Part shown: positions 57,130 through 64,000 of the stretch, piece after piece | Position numbering within the stretch: the first letter of the stretch is position 1 | Layout of the letters: each line of letters opens with the position of its first letter | NCBI GenBank assembly: GCA_963717705.1 | Contig: CAVQWT010000002.1 | Span: 682,001-746,000 of the forward strand | Reading direction: 5' to 3' | Length of the DNA: 64,000 nucleotides | Origin: CAVQWT01 sp963717705 | GTDB taxonomy: Bacteria > Pseudomonadota > Gammaproteobacteria > Burkholderiales > Casimicrobiaceae | Notes under the pieces: model-generated | Told to the model about the DNA's origin: nothing | What the model saw: the letters and a program-made list of their open reading frames with translations, nothing else | Databases searched by the model: none | Translations under genes and position numbers: made by a program

Positions 57130-58668
57130 ATGACCCCCCCCCGCGACAACTTCGACCTTGCCGTCATCGGCGCCGGCATCAACGGCGCCGGCATCGCCCG
57201 CGACGCCGCCGGCCGCGGCCTTTCCGTGCTGCTGGTCGAGCAGGGGGACATCGCCAGCGCGACGTCGCAGTGGAGCACCAAGCTCATCCACGGCGGGCTG
57301 CGCTACCTCGAGTACTACGAGTTCCGGCTGGTGCGCGAATCGCTGGAGGAGCGCGAAGTGGTGCTGCGCTCGGCGCCGCACCTCGTGGCGCCGCTGGCGT
57401 TCGTGCTGCCGCACGAGCCGCACCTGCGGCCCGCGTGGATGATCCGCGCGGGGCTCTTCATGTACGACCACCTCGGCAAGCGCGAGCAGCTGCCCGGGTC
57501 CTTCGGCGTCAGCCTGGCCAACACCAAGTGGGGCGCGGGGCTGAAGTCGCGCTTCGACAAGGGCTTCGTATACGCCGACGCGCGCGTGGACGACGCGCGC
57601 ATCGTGGTGGCCATCGTGCAGTCGGCGCACGAGGCGGGCGCCGAGGTGCGCGTGCGCACGAAGCTGGTCGACGCCAAGCGCGTACCCGACGGCTGGACGC
57701 TGACGCTCGAGGGCGCGGGCGGCAAACGCTCCACGGTGCGTGCACGCGCGGTCGTCAACGCGACCGGTCCGTGGGTGAAGCGCGTCCGCGATCTCCTCGG
57801 CGCTCCGTCGGCGAAGGAGAACGTGCGGCACGTGAAGGGCAGCCACATCGTGGTGCCGCGCGTGCACGCCGAGGACCACGCGTACATCCTGCAGAACGCC
57901 GACAAGCGCATCGTGTTCGTCATCCCCTACCAGGACGCGTACACGCTCATCGGCACCACCGACGTGCCGGTGCAGGATTTCGAGCATCCGGAGATCGACG
58001 ATGCCGAAATCGACTACCTGCTGAAGCTCGCCAACGCGTATCTCGCCAAGCCGCTGTCGCGGGCGGACATCTGCTGGACCTTCGCCGGCATCCGGCCGCT
58101 GTACGACGACGGCGCGTCGGATCCGTCGGCAATCACGCGCGACTACGTGTTCAAGCTCGACACCGGGGGCGATCCGGCCGGCGCGCCGTCGCTGTCGGTG
58201 TTCGGCGGCAAGCTGACGACGTACCGCAAGCTGGCCGAGCACGCGCTGGCGGACCTCGCGCGCTGGTTCCCGCAGATGAAGCCCGCGTGGACGCGCGATG
58301 CGCCGCTGCCCGGCGGCGACCTGCCCGCCGGCGGCCTGCCCGCGTGGATCGACGCGCTGGCGAGGAAGTATCCCGCAGTGCCCACGGAAGTCCGCCGCGG
58401 CCTCGCGCGCCGCTACGGCTCGCGCGCCACGCGCATCCTGGACCGCGCCGACGCGGCCGGCGGCCTGGGCGAGCGCTTCGGCGCCGAACTGACCGCAGCC
58501 GAGATCGACTACCTCGTTCGCGAGGAGTGGGCGCGCACCGCCGAGGACGTGCTGTGGCGGCGGACCAAGTGCGGGCTGGCGCTGGACGCCGCCGCGAGAG
58601 CGCGCGTCGCGGACGCGGTCGCGAAGGCGGTGGCGGCCGCGGGTCCGGCGGCCGCCGCGGCCGGTTGA
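57130..58668 (+). CDS. glpD: Glycerol-3-phosphate dehydrogenase (respiratory, FAD)
   Basis: 512 residues. The FAD motif is FDLAVIGAGINGAGIARDAA near residue 9, with STKLIHGGLRYLEYYEFRLV. The conserved INATGPW-like VNATGPWVKRVRDLLG and C-terminal SVFGGKLTTYRKLAEHAL complete the family. It oxidises glycerol-3-phosphate to DHAP and feeds electrons to quinone. The 5' end contains a run of nine Cs directly after ATG-A (57133-57141), a potential slippage site. GGAGG is 14 nt upstream of the ATG. Confidence 0.95.
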   Translation: MTPPRDNFDLAVIGAGINGAGIARDAAGRGLSVLLVEQGDIASATSQWSTKLIHGGLRYLEYYEFRLVRESLEEREVVLRSAPHLVAPLAFVLPHEPHLRPAWMIRAGLFMYDHLGKREQLPGSFGVSLANTKWGAGLKSRFDKGFVYADARVDDARIVVAIVQSAHEAGAEVRVRTKLVDAKRVPDGWTLTLEGAGGKRSTVRARAVVNATGPWVKRVRDLLGAPSAKENVRHVKGSHIVVPRVHAEDHAYILQNADKRIVFVIPYQDAYTLIGTTDVPVQDFEHPEIDDAEIDYLLKLANAYLAKPLSRADICWTFAGIRPLYDDGASDPSAITRDYVFKLDTGGDPAGAPSLSVFGGKLTTYRKLAEHALADLARWFPQMKPAWTRDAPLPGGDLPAGGLPAWIDALARKYPAVPTEVRRGLARRYGSRATRILDRADAAGGLGERFGAELTAAEIDYLVREEWARTAEDVLWRRTKCGLALDAAARARVADAVAKAVAAAGPAAAAAG

Positions 58669-58721
58669 TGCGGCCCGCCGCGGCGACGACGGCCGCCCGA
58701 TGCGCGAGCCCCGCTGCGTGA
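58668..58721 (+). other. 17-codon mini-ORF linking glpD to the HAD gene
   Basis: The last base of the glpD stop is the first base of ATG 58668 (TGATG). The mini-ORF ends in TGA at 58719-58721, whose last base opens the HAD ATG at 58721, again TGATG. It encodes a 17-residue Ala-rich peptide. Chance is possible in such GC-rich DNA, but the double overlap is what coupling would require. Confidence 0.3.
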
Positions 58722-59515
58722 TGCAGCCGCTCTCGGCAATGCCCGACGCCGTCCGCGCGGACCTGCGCGGCGTGCTGTTCGACATCGACGACACGCTGAC
58801 CACGCACGGCACGCTGACCGCCGCCGCGTACGCTGCGCTCGAGCGGCTGCGCGAGGCGGGGCTGCTCGCCGTGGCCATCACCGGCCGTCCCGCGGGCTGG
58901 TGCGACCACATCGCGCGGATGTGGCCGGTGGACGCCGTGGTCGGCGAGAACGGCGCGCTGTGGATGCACTACGACCGCCCGGCGCGCCGGCTGCACCGGC
59001 ATTTCGTCGCCGACGACGACACGCGCCGCGCGAACCGCGCGCAGCTCGAGGCCGTCGGCGAAGCGATCCTCGCCGCGGTGCCGGGAACGGCGCTGGCGAG
59101 CGACCAGCGGTACCGCGAAGCCGATCTCGCCATCGATTTCTGCGAGGACGTGCCGGCGCTGCCGCGCGCCGAGGTCGACCGCATCGTCGCGCTGATGGAA
59201 AGCCGCGGCATGACGGTGAAAGTAAGCTCGATCCACGTCAACGGCTGGTTCGGCCGCTACGACAAGCTGACGGCGACGCGGGCGCTGTTCGCCGAAGTCT
59301 TCCGCACGGACCTCGACGCCGAGCGCGGGCGTTACGTGTTCGTCGGCGATTCGCCCAACGACGCGCCGATGTTCGCGTACTTTCCCAACGCGGTCGGCGT
59401 GGCCAACGTGCGCGCCTTCGCCGACCGCATCGCCACGCTGCCGGCGTACGTCACCGAGCGCGAGGCCGGCGCGGGCTTCGTCGAGCTGGTCGCGGCGCTC
59501 ACCGCGGCGCGCTGA
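58721..59515 (+). CDS. HAD-IIB superfamily phosphatase
   Basis: 264 residues from ATG 58721. Starts at 58700 and 58739 are also in frame. Motif I is LFDIDDTLT (DxDxT). The TGRPAGW region is motif II-like, and GRYVFVGDSPNDAPMF is motif IV (GDSxND). The cap domain resembles the Cof/sucrose- or mannosyl-phosphoglycerate phosphatase group. It dephosphorylates a small metabolite, probably a sugar phosphate; the substrate is unknown. It is downstream of glpD and convergent with the enolase-like gene (13 bp gap). Confidence 0.85.
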   Translation: MQPLSAMPDAVRADLRGVLFDIDDTLTTHGTLTAAAYAALERLREAGLLAVAITGRPAGWCDHIARMWPVDAVVGENGALWMHYDRPARRLHRHFVADDDTRRANRAQLEAVGEAILAAVPGTALASDQRYREADLAIDFCEDVPALPRAEVDRIVALMESRGMTVKVSSIHVNGWFGRYDKLTATRALFAEVFRTDLDAERGRYVFVGDSPNDAPMFAYFPNAVGVANVRAFADRIATLPAYVTEREAGAGFVELVAALTAAR

Positions 59516-59528
59516 GCTTCGCCGCCGC

Positions 59529-60827
59529 TCAACCCGGCGGCCACGGCACCGCCAGCGCGGACGCCCCGGCGAAGCGCGCGTCGTCGCCCAGCACCTCCTC
59601 GATGCGCAGCACCTCGTTCCACTTGGCCATCCGCTCGCTGCGGGCGAAGCTGCCCACCTTGAGCTGGCCGGCGTTCCAGCCGACGGCCAGGTGGGCGATC
59701 GACACGTCCTCGGTCTCGCCGGAACGCGCGGACACGATGGTGGCCATGCCCGCGCGGCGCGCCGCGTCCATCGCGGCCCGCGTCTCGGTCAGCGTGCCGG
59801 CCTGGTTCGGCTTCAGCAGCACCGCGTTGCAGGCGCGGTCCACCGCCGCGGCGTCGACGCGCGCGGCCGACGTGGTGAGGTAGTCGTCGCCGATGATCTG
59901 CACGCGCCTGCCGAACGCATGCGTGAAGGCGACCCAGCCGACCCGGTCGTCCTCGCCGAAGGGATCCTCGATCGACGCGATCGGGTAGCGGTCGAGCCAG
60001 CGCGAATACATCTCGGCGAGCTGGTCGCGGTCGAGCGTGCGCCGGTCCAGGCCCAGCGTGTAGACGCCGTCGCGGCCGAGCTCGCTGGCGGCGATGTCCA
60101 GCGAAATGGCGACGTCGGTGCCGGGGCGCGCGCCCGCGCGCTCGATGGCGTACAGCAGCGTGTCCAGCGCCTGCTCGTTGCTGTCGAACAGCGGCCACCA
60201 GCCGCCTTCGTCGGCGACGCCGGCGAGCCGTCCCGCCTCGGCCATCACCTCGCCGGCGGCGCGATAGACCTCGGCCACCATCGAGAGCGCGTCGGCGAAG
60301 TTCCACGCGCCGACGGGCATCACCATGAAGTCCTGCACGTCCACGCGCCGGCCGGCGTGCGCGCCGCCGCCGAAGATCTGGATCTCCGGCAGCGGCAGCT
60401 CCACGGCATGCTGGCCGGCGAGGTGTCGCCACAGCGGCAGCCCCTGCGCCGCCGCCGCCGCGTGCGCCACCGCCAGCGACACCGCGACGATGGCGTTGCC
60501 GCCCAGCGCGGACTTGTCCGGCGTGCCGTCGGCCTCGACCATCAGCGCGTCGACGGTCGCCTGGTCCAGCGCGTCGCGGCCGGCCAGCGACCACGCGAGC
60601 GGGCCCTTGACGTTCTCGACCGCGCGGCCGACGTCGTAACCGCCGAGGCGCGAGCCGCCGTCGCGCAGGTCGACGGCCTCGCGCGAGCCGCGCGAGGCTC
60701 CCGCCGGCGCGATCGCCCGCCCCACCGCTCCGCTCGCGAGCGTGACCTCGGCCTCCACCGTCGGCCGGCCGCGGGAATCGAAGACGCGGCGCGCGTGGAC
60801 GGCGGAAATGCTGGTGCTGGTCGACAT
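59529..60827 (-). CDS. Enolase-like protein with active-site substitutions
   Basis: 432 residues and the overall enolase fold (DSRGRPTVEAEV, GGGAHAGRRVDVQDFMVMP, ADEGGWWPL, ASIEDPFGEDD, IIGDDYLTTS, LLKPNQAGTLTET, GQLKVGS). Metal-binding acids and the two key lysines are retained. However, the conserved Glu in the QEFM motif (E168 in yeast numbering) is Asp (QDFM), and the catalytic His of SHRSGETED (H373 in yeast) is Ala (SARSGETED). The PSGASTG loop is PAGASRG. It may therefore have reduced or altered activity, or be a paralogue of a canonical enolase elsewhere. I leave the symbol blank for that reason. Confidence 0.85.
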   Translation of the reverse strand: MSTSTSISAVHARRVFDSRGRPTVEAEVTLASGAVGRAIAPAGASRGSREAVDLRDGGSRLGGYDVGRAVENVKGPLAWSLAGRDALDQATVDALMVEADGTPDKSALGGNAIVAVSLAVAHAAAAAQGLPLWRHLAGQHAVELPLPEIQIFGGGAHAGRRVDVQDFMVMPVGAWNFADALSMVAEVYRAAGEVMAEAGRLAGVADEGGWWPLFDSNEQALDTLLYAIERAGARPGTDVAISLDIAASELGRDGVYTLGLDRRTLDRDQLAEMYSRWLDRYPIASIEDPFGEDDRVGWVAFTHAFGRRVQIIGDDYLTTSAARVDAAAVDRACNAVLLKPNQAGTLTETRAAMDAARRAGMATIVSARSGETEDVSIAHLAVGWNAGQLKVGSFARSERMAKWNEVLRIEEVLGDDARFAGASALAVPWPPG

Positions 60828-60929
60828 CGGGGAACCTCGATTCGCGGGTTGGCAGGGTTCGGGGCCGGGGCCAGGTCGCGGCGGGATTCGGCCGATTCGG
60901 AAGGGGGCGCGGGGCGCTGCCGGCGGGGG

Positions 60930-62003
60930 TCAGGCGGGTCCGGCAACCGGCGCGGCCAGCCAGTCGGCGGCCAGCTCCGCCAAGGTATGGACCGGCGTGG
61001 CGACATGCGCCCGGGCATACGCCCGCACCGCCTCGCGGTCGCCTGCGTCCGTCAGATACTCCACCGGCGACTTGCCGTCGACGCGCGCCAGCATCAGCCC
61101 GGGCAGCAGTGCCGCCACCCTCCCCTCCAGCACGGGCCAGGATTCCCAGTGGACATGGACGCAGTAAGCGTTCACCAACACACGGAATGCGTCGAGGTAG
61201 CGCTGCCGCCAAGCCGGGTGCCATGCGCCCTTGAGCACGAGGTGGTTCAGCACGAACGCCAGGTCGAACGCCGGGTCGCCGAACCATGCGCACTCGGCGT
61301 CCAGCACCACCGGTCCCTGCGGCCCGACGAGCAGGTTCTTCGGGGAGAAGTCGCCGTGCACCAGCACCCGGCGCGTGGCCGCGGTCGTCCGCGACAATCC
61401 CGTCAGCGCGTCGGCCAGGTCGGCGTGCACCCGCGCCGTGGCCTCGAGGTAGGGCTCCAGCCGGATGGCATGAAAGATGGAATCCGTTGCAAATCGCGCC
61501 GCGATGTCGGGCCGGTCCGCGGTGGCCGCGTGGATGCGCCCGAGCACCTCGCCCACCCGCGCGGCCGTCGCCAGGTCCACCGCCCCGGACGCCAGCAGGC
61601 CCTTCCACACCGGGAACCGCTCCGGCGGCAGGTAAGCCATCGCGAACGCCCCGGCGGCGCGGTCCTCGCCCAGGATTTCCGGCACCGCACCCGGCACCAC
61701 GCCCCCGGCCACGCGCATCCAGTCCACTTCCCAGCGATTGCGCTCGACCGGCGCGCGCCAGTCCGCCGCCACCTTGAGCTTGGGCAGAGCACGCTTGACG
61801 GCGCACGTCAGACTGCCGCAATCCGCACGATAGATGTCCGACGACACGCCGCCGGCGAGCGGGGTCAACCGCACAGGAATGTGAGCGCTCGCTTTCGCCG
61901 CAACCCTAACCAATGCCTCGAGGGGTGCCAGGCCGGCGGATTCGATCGCGCCGGTTTCCCCGGGCGCGCCGCTTTCCGGCGCGAAGTTTGCTTCTTGTGT
62001 CAT
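60930..62003 (-). CDS. APH/ChoK-family phosphotransferase
   Basis: 357 residues from ATG 62003 (MTQEANFAPE). The protein-kinase-like fold is shown by LTPLAGGVSSDIYRAD near the N-terminus and the catalytic loop VLVHGDFSPKNLLVG (HGDxxxxN). The metal-binding DAECAWFGDPAFDLAF follows. Family members phosphorylate aminoglycosides, choline or other small molecules; nothing here supports antibiotic resistance specifically. It lies downstream of a divergent 92-residue hypothetical gene. Confidence 0.84.
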   Translation of the reverse strand: MTQEANFAPESGAPGETGAIESAGLAPLEALVRVAAKASAHIPVRLTPLAGGVSSDIYRADCGSLTCAVKRALPKLKVAADWRAPVERNRWEVDWMRVAGGVVPGAVPEILGEDRAAGAFAMAYLPPERFPVWKGLLASGAVDLATAARVGEVLGRIHAATADRPDIAARFATDSIFHAIRLEPYLEATARVHADLADALTGLSRTTAATRRVLVHGDFSPKNLLVGPQGPVVLDAECAWFGDPAFDLAFVLNHLVLKGAWHPAWRQRYLDAFRVLVNAYCVHVHWESWPVLEGRVAALLPGLMLARVDGKSPVEYLTDAGDREAVRAYARAHVATPVHTLAELAADWLAAPVAGPA

Positions 62004-62140
62004 CCCGCGAAAGGTCTTTGGCAATAGGGGCTTGCAGCAACCCGTTGAGAAAGTGCCGGAACCGTTGGCCACGGGCGGCTGACGCGAACGCGCCGCGGGG
62101 CGCGGGACGGCGAAACGCGGCAAACGAAGGGAGAATTCCA

Positions 62141-62419
62141 ATGGTTCGCTTCGGCTTCAACATCAAGACCCGGTCCGGCCAGAAGGTCGACCACATCTCG
62201 ATCATGGCCGGCTCGCAGGACGACGCCGAGCGCCGGCTGCGCCAGATGTACATGCAGTGCGAGATCCTGGAGTGCACCACGCAGTCCGTCCCGCGTCGGG
62301 TCGACACGCTCGACATCGAAGGCATCATCGGCCTGATCAGCGCCAGCGAGCCCGCGGTGCGCGGCCTGGCCGCCGCCAACGACGCGCCGATCTACGCGTT
62401 CTCCTCCGGCACGCAGTAA
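62141..62419 (+). CDS. Conserved hypothetical protein
   Basis: 92 residues from ATG 62141, with GAAGGGAG upstream. The sequence begins MVRFGFNIKTRSGQKVDHIS and contains SQDDAERRLRQMYMQCEILE, giving a compact alpha/beta protein with two Cys about 5 residues apart. I do not recognise the family. Good coding character and a clean ribosome site support it as real. It is divergent from the APH-like gene. Confidence 0.75.
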   Translation: MVRFGFNIKTRSGQKVDHISIMAGSQDDAERRLRQMYMQCEILECTTQSVPRRVDTLDIEGIIGLISASEPAVRGLAAANDAPIYAFSSGTQ

Positions 62420-62523
62420 GCGCGCGGTACCCGCGGTCCCCGGCCTCGGCCCCGTTGCCGTCGGCCCCCGCCCTCGCGCCCGGCCGGCCACCCCGGCGGC
62501 CACCGCTCCGGCCGCCTCGCGCC

Positions 62524-63288
62524 TCAATCCACGAACCCCGCCGCCACCAGCTCGTCCATTAGCGCCTGGTAGTCGAGCGCGCCCTTGCTGCCGGGCGCGT
62601 GGCGAAAGACGTCGAGCTCCACCGACGGGCTCTCCGCCAGCTTCACGCTTTCCCGGATCTTGGTCGCGCAGATTTCCTCGGGCCGGAATGCCGCCGCCAT
62701 CCGCGCCACGATGTCCGCGCTCATCCGCCGCCGCGAGTCGTACCGCGTGAGCACGTAGCGTCGCGGCAGCCGCCGCTTGAACACCGGCTCCAGCGCGTTC
62801 AGCGCCCGCTCCACCTCGCGCGCGCCGTTGAGCGCCAGGAAATCGCAGGACACGGGGATGACGACCACGTCCGCCGCGAATACGGCATTGAGCGACAGCA
62901 CGTTGAGCAGCGGGCAGGTGTCGATGACCACCGGCCCCGGCAGCATGTCCGGCGCGCGCAGCGCATGGCGCAGCCGCGTGATGACGTTGACGCCCTTGCC
63001 CAGCAGCGAGTCGATCTTGGCCAGGTCGAGGTGCGCCGGGCACATCATGACGCCCGAGCGGGTGATCCGCGCGATGTCGGCCAGCGGCGTCTGCCGGACG
63101 AAGAAGTTGACCATCGAGTCGTCGGCAAGCCGGGGCTGCGCACCGAACACGTGCGACAGGTGCGCCTGCGGATCGAGGTCGATGCCCAGCGGCCGCTGCC
63201 CCCGCTGTGCGATGGCCGCGAGCAGGTTGAGCGCCGTGGTGGTCTTGCCGACCCCGCCCTTCTGATTGAAGACGGCGATGATGGCCAC
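62524..63288 (-). CDS. Orphan ParA/MinD-family ATPase
   Basis: 254 residues from GTG 63288 (VAIIAVFNQKGGVGKTTT). Walker A is KGGVGKTTTALNL, the A' segment is LGIDLDPQAHLSHVFG and Walker B-like PVVIDTCPLLN follows. There is no ParB gene next to it, and it differs from the parA at 37492. Such orphan ParA proteins position other cell structures, for example chemosensory or carbon-storage complexes. Here the cargo is unknown. It is divergent from the glutaredoxin-like gene 68 bp away. Confidence 0.83.
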   Translation of the reverse strand: MAIIAVFNQKGGVGKTTTALNLLAAIAQRGQRPLGIDLDPQAHLSHVFGAQPRLADDSMVNFFVRQTPLADIARITRSGVMMCPAHLDLAKIDSLLGKGVNVITRLRHALRAPDMLPGPVVIDTCPLLNVLSLNAVFAADVVVIPVSCDFLALNGAREVERALNALEPVFKRRLPRRYVLTRYDSRRRMSADIVARMAAAFRPEEICATKIRESVKLAESPSVELDVFRHAPGSKGALDYQALMDELVAAGFVD

Positions 63289-63356
63289 GAAAGGGAGGAT
63301 ACCGCAGGCGAAGGCGGGCTGGCCCGCAGTCCCGGACCTTGCGCCATAATTCGTGC

Positions 63357-63725
63357 ATGACCCGACCCGTCCTCGACGAGCAGCACATCCATCCCGCCAT
63401 CCGCGACCAGGTCGCCGGCCACCACGCCGACATCGTCCGCGAGGTCCAGGCCGCCATCGCCGCCAACGCCGTCGTGGTGGTGGGCATGGCCCAGAACCCC
63501 TTTCCAAAAAAGGCGCGCAAGGCCCTCGATGCCGCCGGCGTGCCGTACACGTACCTGCAGTACGGCGGATACTTCGGCGAGTGGCGCCGCCGCAACGCGC
63601 TGAAGATGTGGACCGGCTGGCCGACGTTCCCCATGGTGTTCGTCAGGGGCGTGCTGGTGGGCGGGGCCGGGGACCTGGACAGGCTCATCGCCAGCGGGGA
63701 GTTGAAGAAGATGCTGGCCGGCTGA
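63357..63725 (+). CDS. Cysteine-free glutaredoxin-like protein
   Basis: 122 residues. The fold follows monothiol glutaredoxins: VVVVGMAQNPFPKKARKALD, then LQYGGYFGEWRRRN, the cis-Pro segment GWPTFPMVFVRG and GGAGDLDRLIASGEL. The usual CGFS or CPYC active site is replaced by QNPFPKK, and there is no cysteine in the protein. It therefore cannot do thiol redox chemistry by the standard mechanism. A binding or regulatory role is more likely. GLVGG-like VLVGGAGDL is the glutathione-site region. Confidence 0.8.
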   Translation: MTRPVLDEQHIHPAIRDQVAGHHADIVREVQAAIAANAVVVVGMAQNPFPKKARKALDAAGVPYTYLQYGGYFGEWRRRNALKMWTGWPTFPMVFVRGVLVGGAGDLDRLIASGELKKMLAG

Positions 63726-63910
63726 GCCGCTTCGCGCCGCCGCCGTCGGCGGGGCAGGACCCCGGGACATTCCCTTCCGCGCAGCCGGGCGGTTATAGTT
63801 ACGCGGGACCCGTGCACCGCGCACAAGAACAGCGACTTGCGGGCACGGAAACATCCGCGGGACGGCGCGACAGATGCGCAGGCTCGCGGTCCACCACCGG
63901 GAGGAGTCCG

Positions 63911-64000
63911 ATGATTTCGAAACTGCACCGCGCGCTTGCGGGCGCGTTGGTCGTCGCCTGCGCGCTCGGCTTCACGTCGACGACGCGCGCCCAGGCCCCC
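63911..64000 (+). CDS. Exported protein, N-terminal fragment at the window edge
   Basis: ATG 63911 follows GGGAGGAG. The 30 residues visible are a Sec signal peptide (MISKLHRALAGALVVACALG, then FTSTTRAQAP) with an A-Q-A end. The window stops before any diagnostic domain. A Bug-family binding protein would fit the genome, but this cannot be confirmed here. Confidence 0.6.
   Translation, partial: MISKLHRALAGALVVACALGFTSTTRAQAP

Overview
The window looks like the replication-origin region of a high-GC betaproteobacterium, probably Burkholderiales. The evidence is gene content and order. gyrB, dnaN and dnaA run leftwards, away from rpmH-rnpA-yidD-yidC-mnmE, which run rightwards. Beyond them lie mnmG-rsmG-parA-parB and the full atpIBEFHAGDC operon. 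Bug-type solute-binding proteins, tripartite tricarboxylate transporter genes and an IPTL-CTERM protein also fit Burkholderiales. I found no rRNA, tRNA, CRISPR array, transposase or integrase.

Layout. 1-13.8 kb is an accessory region. It holds two wax ester synthase/diacylglycerol acyltransferase (WS/DGAT) genes, the first frameshifted, two alpha/beta hydrolases and a short-chain dehydrogenase, which together suggest storage-lipid metabolism. This set is split by a roughly 7.9 kb leftward block: a sensor kinase, two response regulators, a periplasmic arylsulfatase, a small membrane protein and two related secreted proteins. The block is bracketed by 64-bp direct repeats (63/64 identical) that copy the 3' end of the neighbouring hydrolase gene, so it looks inserted. 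13.9-23.7 kb is the origin core, with DnaA boxes on both sides of dnaA. 23.7-30.2 kb holds a class III CoA-transferase, a TctC/TctB/TctA transporter, an AbrB-duplication membrane protein and a Tam-like methyltransferase. 30.5-34.4 kb holds GTP-dependent PEP carboxykinase, a PfkB sugar kinase and a TSUP permease, with three parS-like sites around the permease. 34.6-39.2 kb is mnmG-rsmG-parA-parB. 39.4-42.7 kb is an insert between parB and the ATP synthase genes (IPTL-CTERM protein, peroxiredoxin, BNR-repeat protein, MoaD/ThiS-like protein). 42.9-50.0 kb is the ATP synthase operon. 50.0-64 kb is mixed metabolism: DUF3482/DUF2868 pair, MaoC-Pta fusion, AI-2E permease, M20 hydrolase, GlpD, HAD phosphatase, an enolase with active-site substitutions, an APH-like kinase, an orphan ParA, a cysteine-free glutaredoxin-like protein and the start of a secreted protein.

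The most unusual signal is at translation starts. parA is preceded by four 26-bp tandem units. Each is a nine-codon mini-ORF with its own Shine-Dalgarno sequence, overlapping the next start by ATGA or GTGA, so the chain links the rsmG stop to the parA start. rsmG is preceded by three 60-bp units, each with a Shine-Dalgarno sequence and an in-frame start. A diverged single copy of that unit's end sits exactly at the start of the tam-like gene 7 kb upstream. These may be one family of translation-initiation leader elements, some tandemly amplified.
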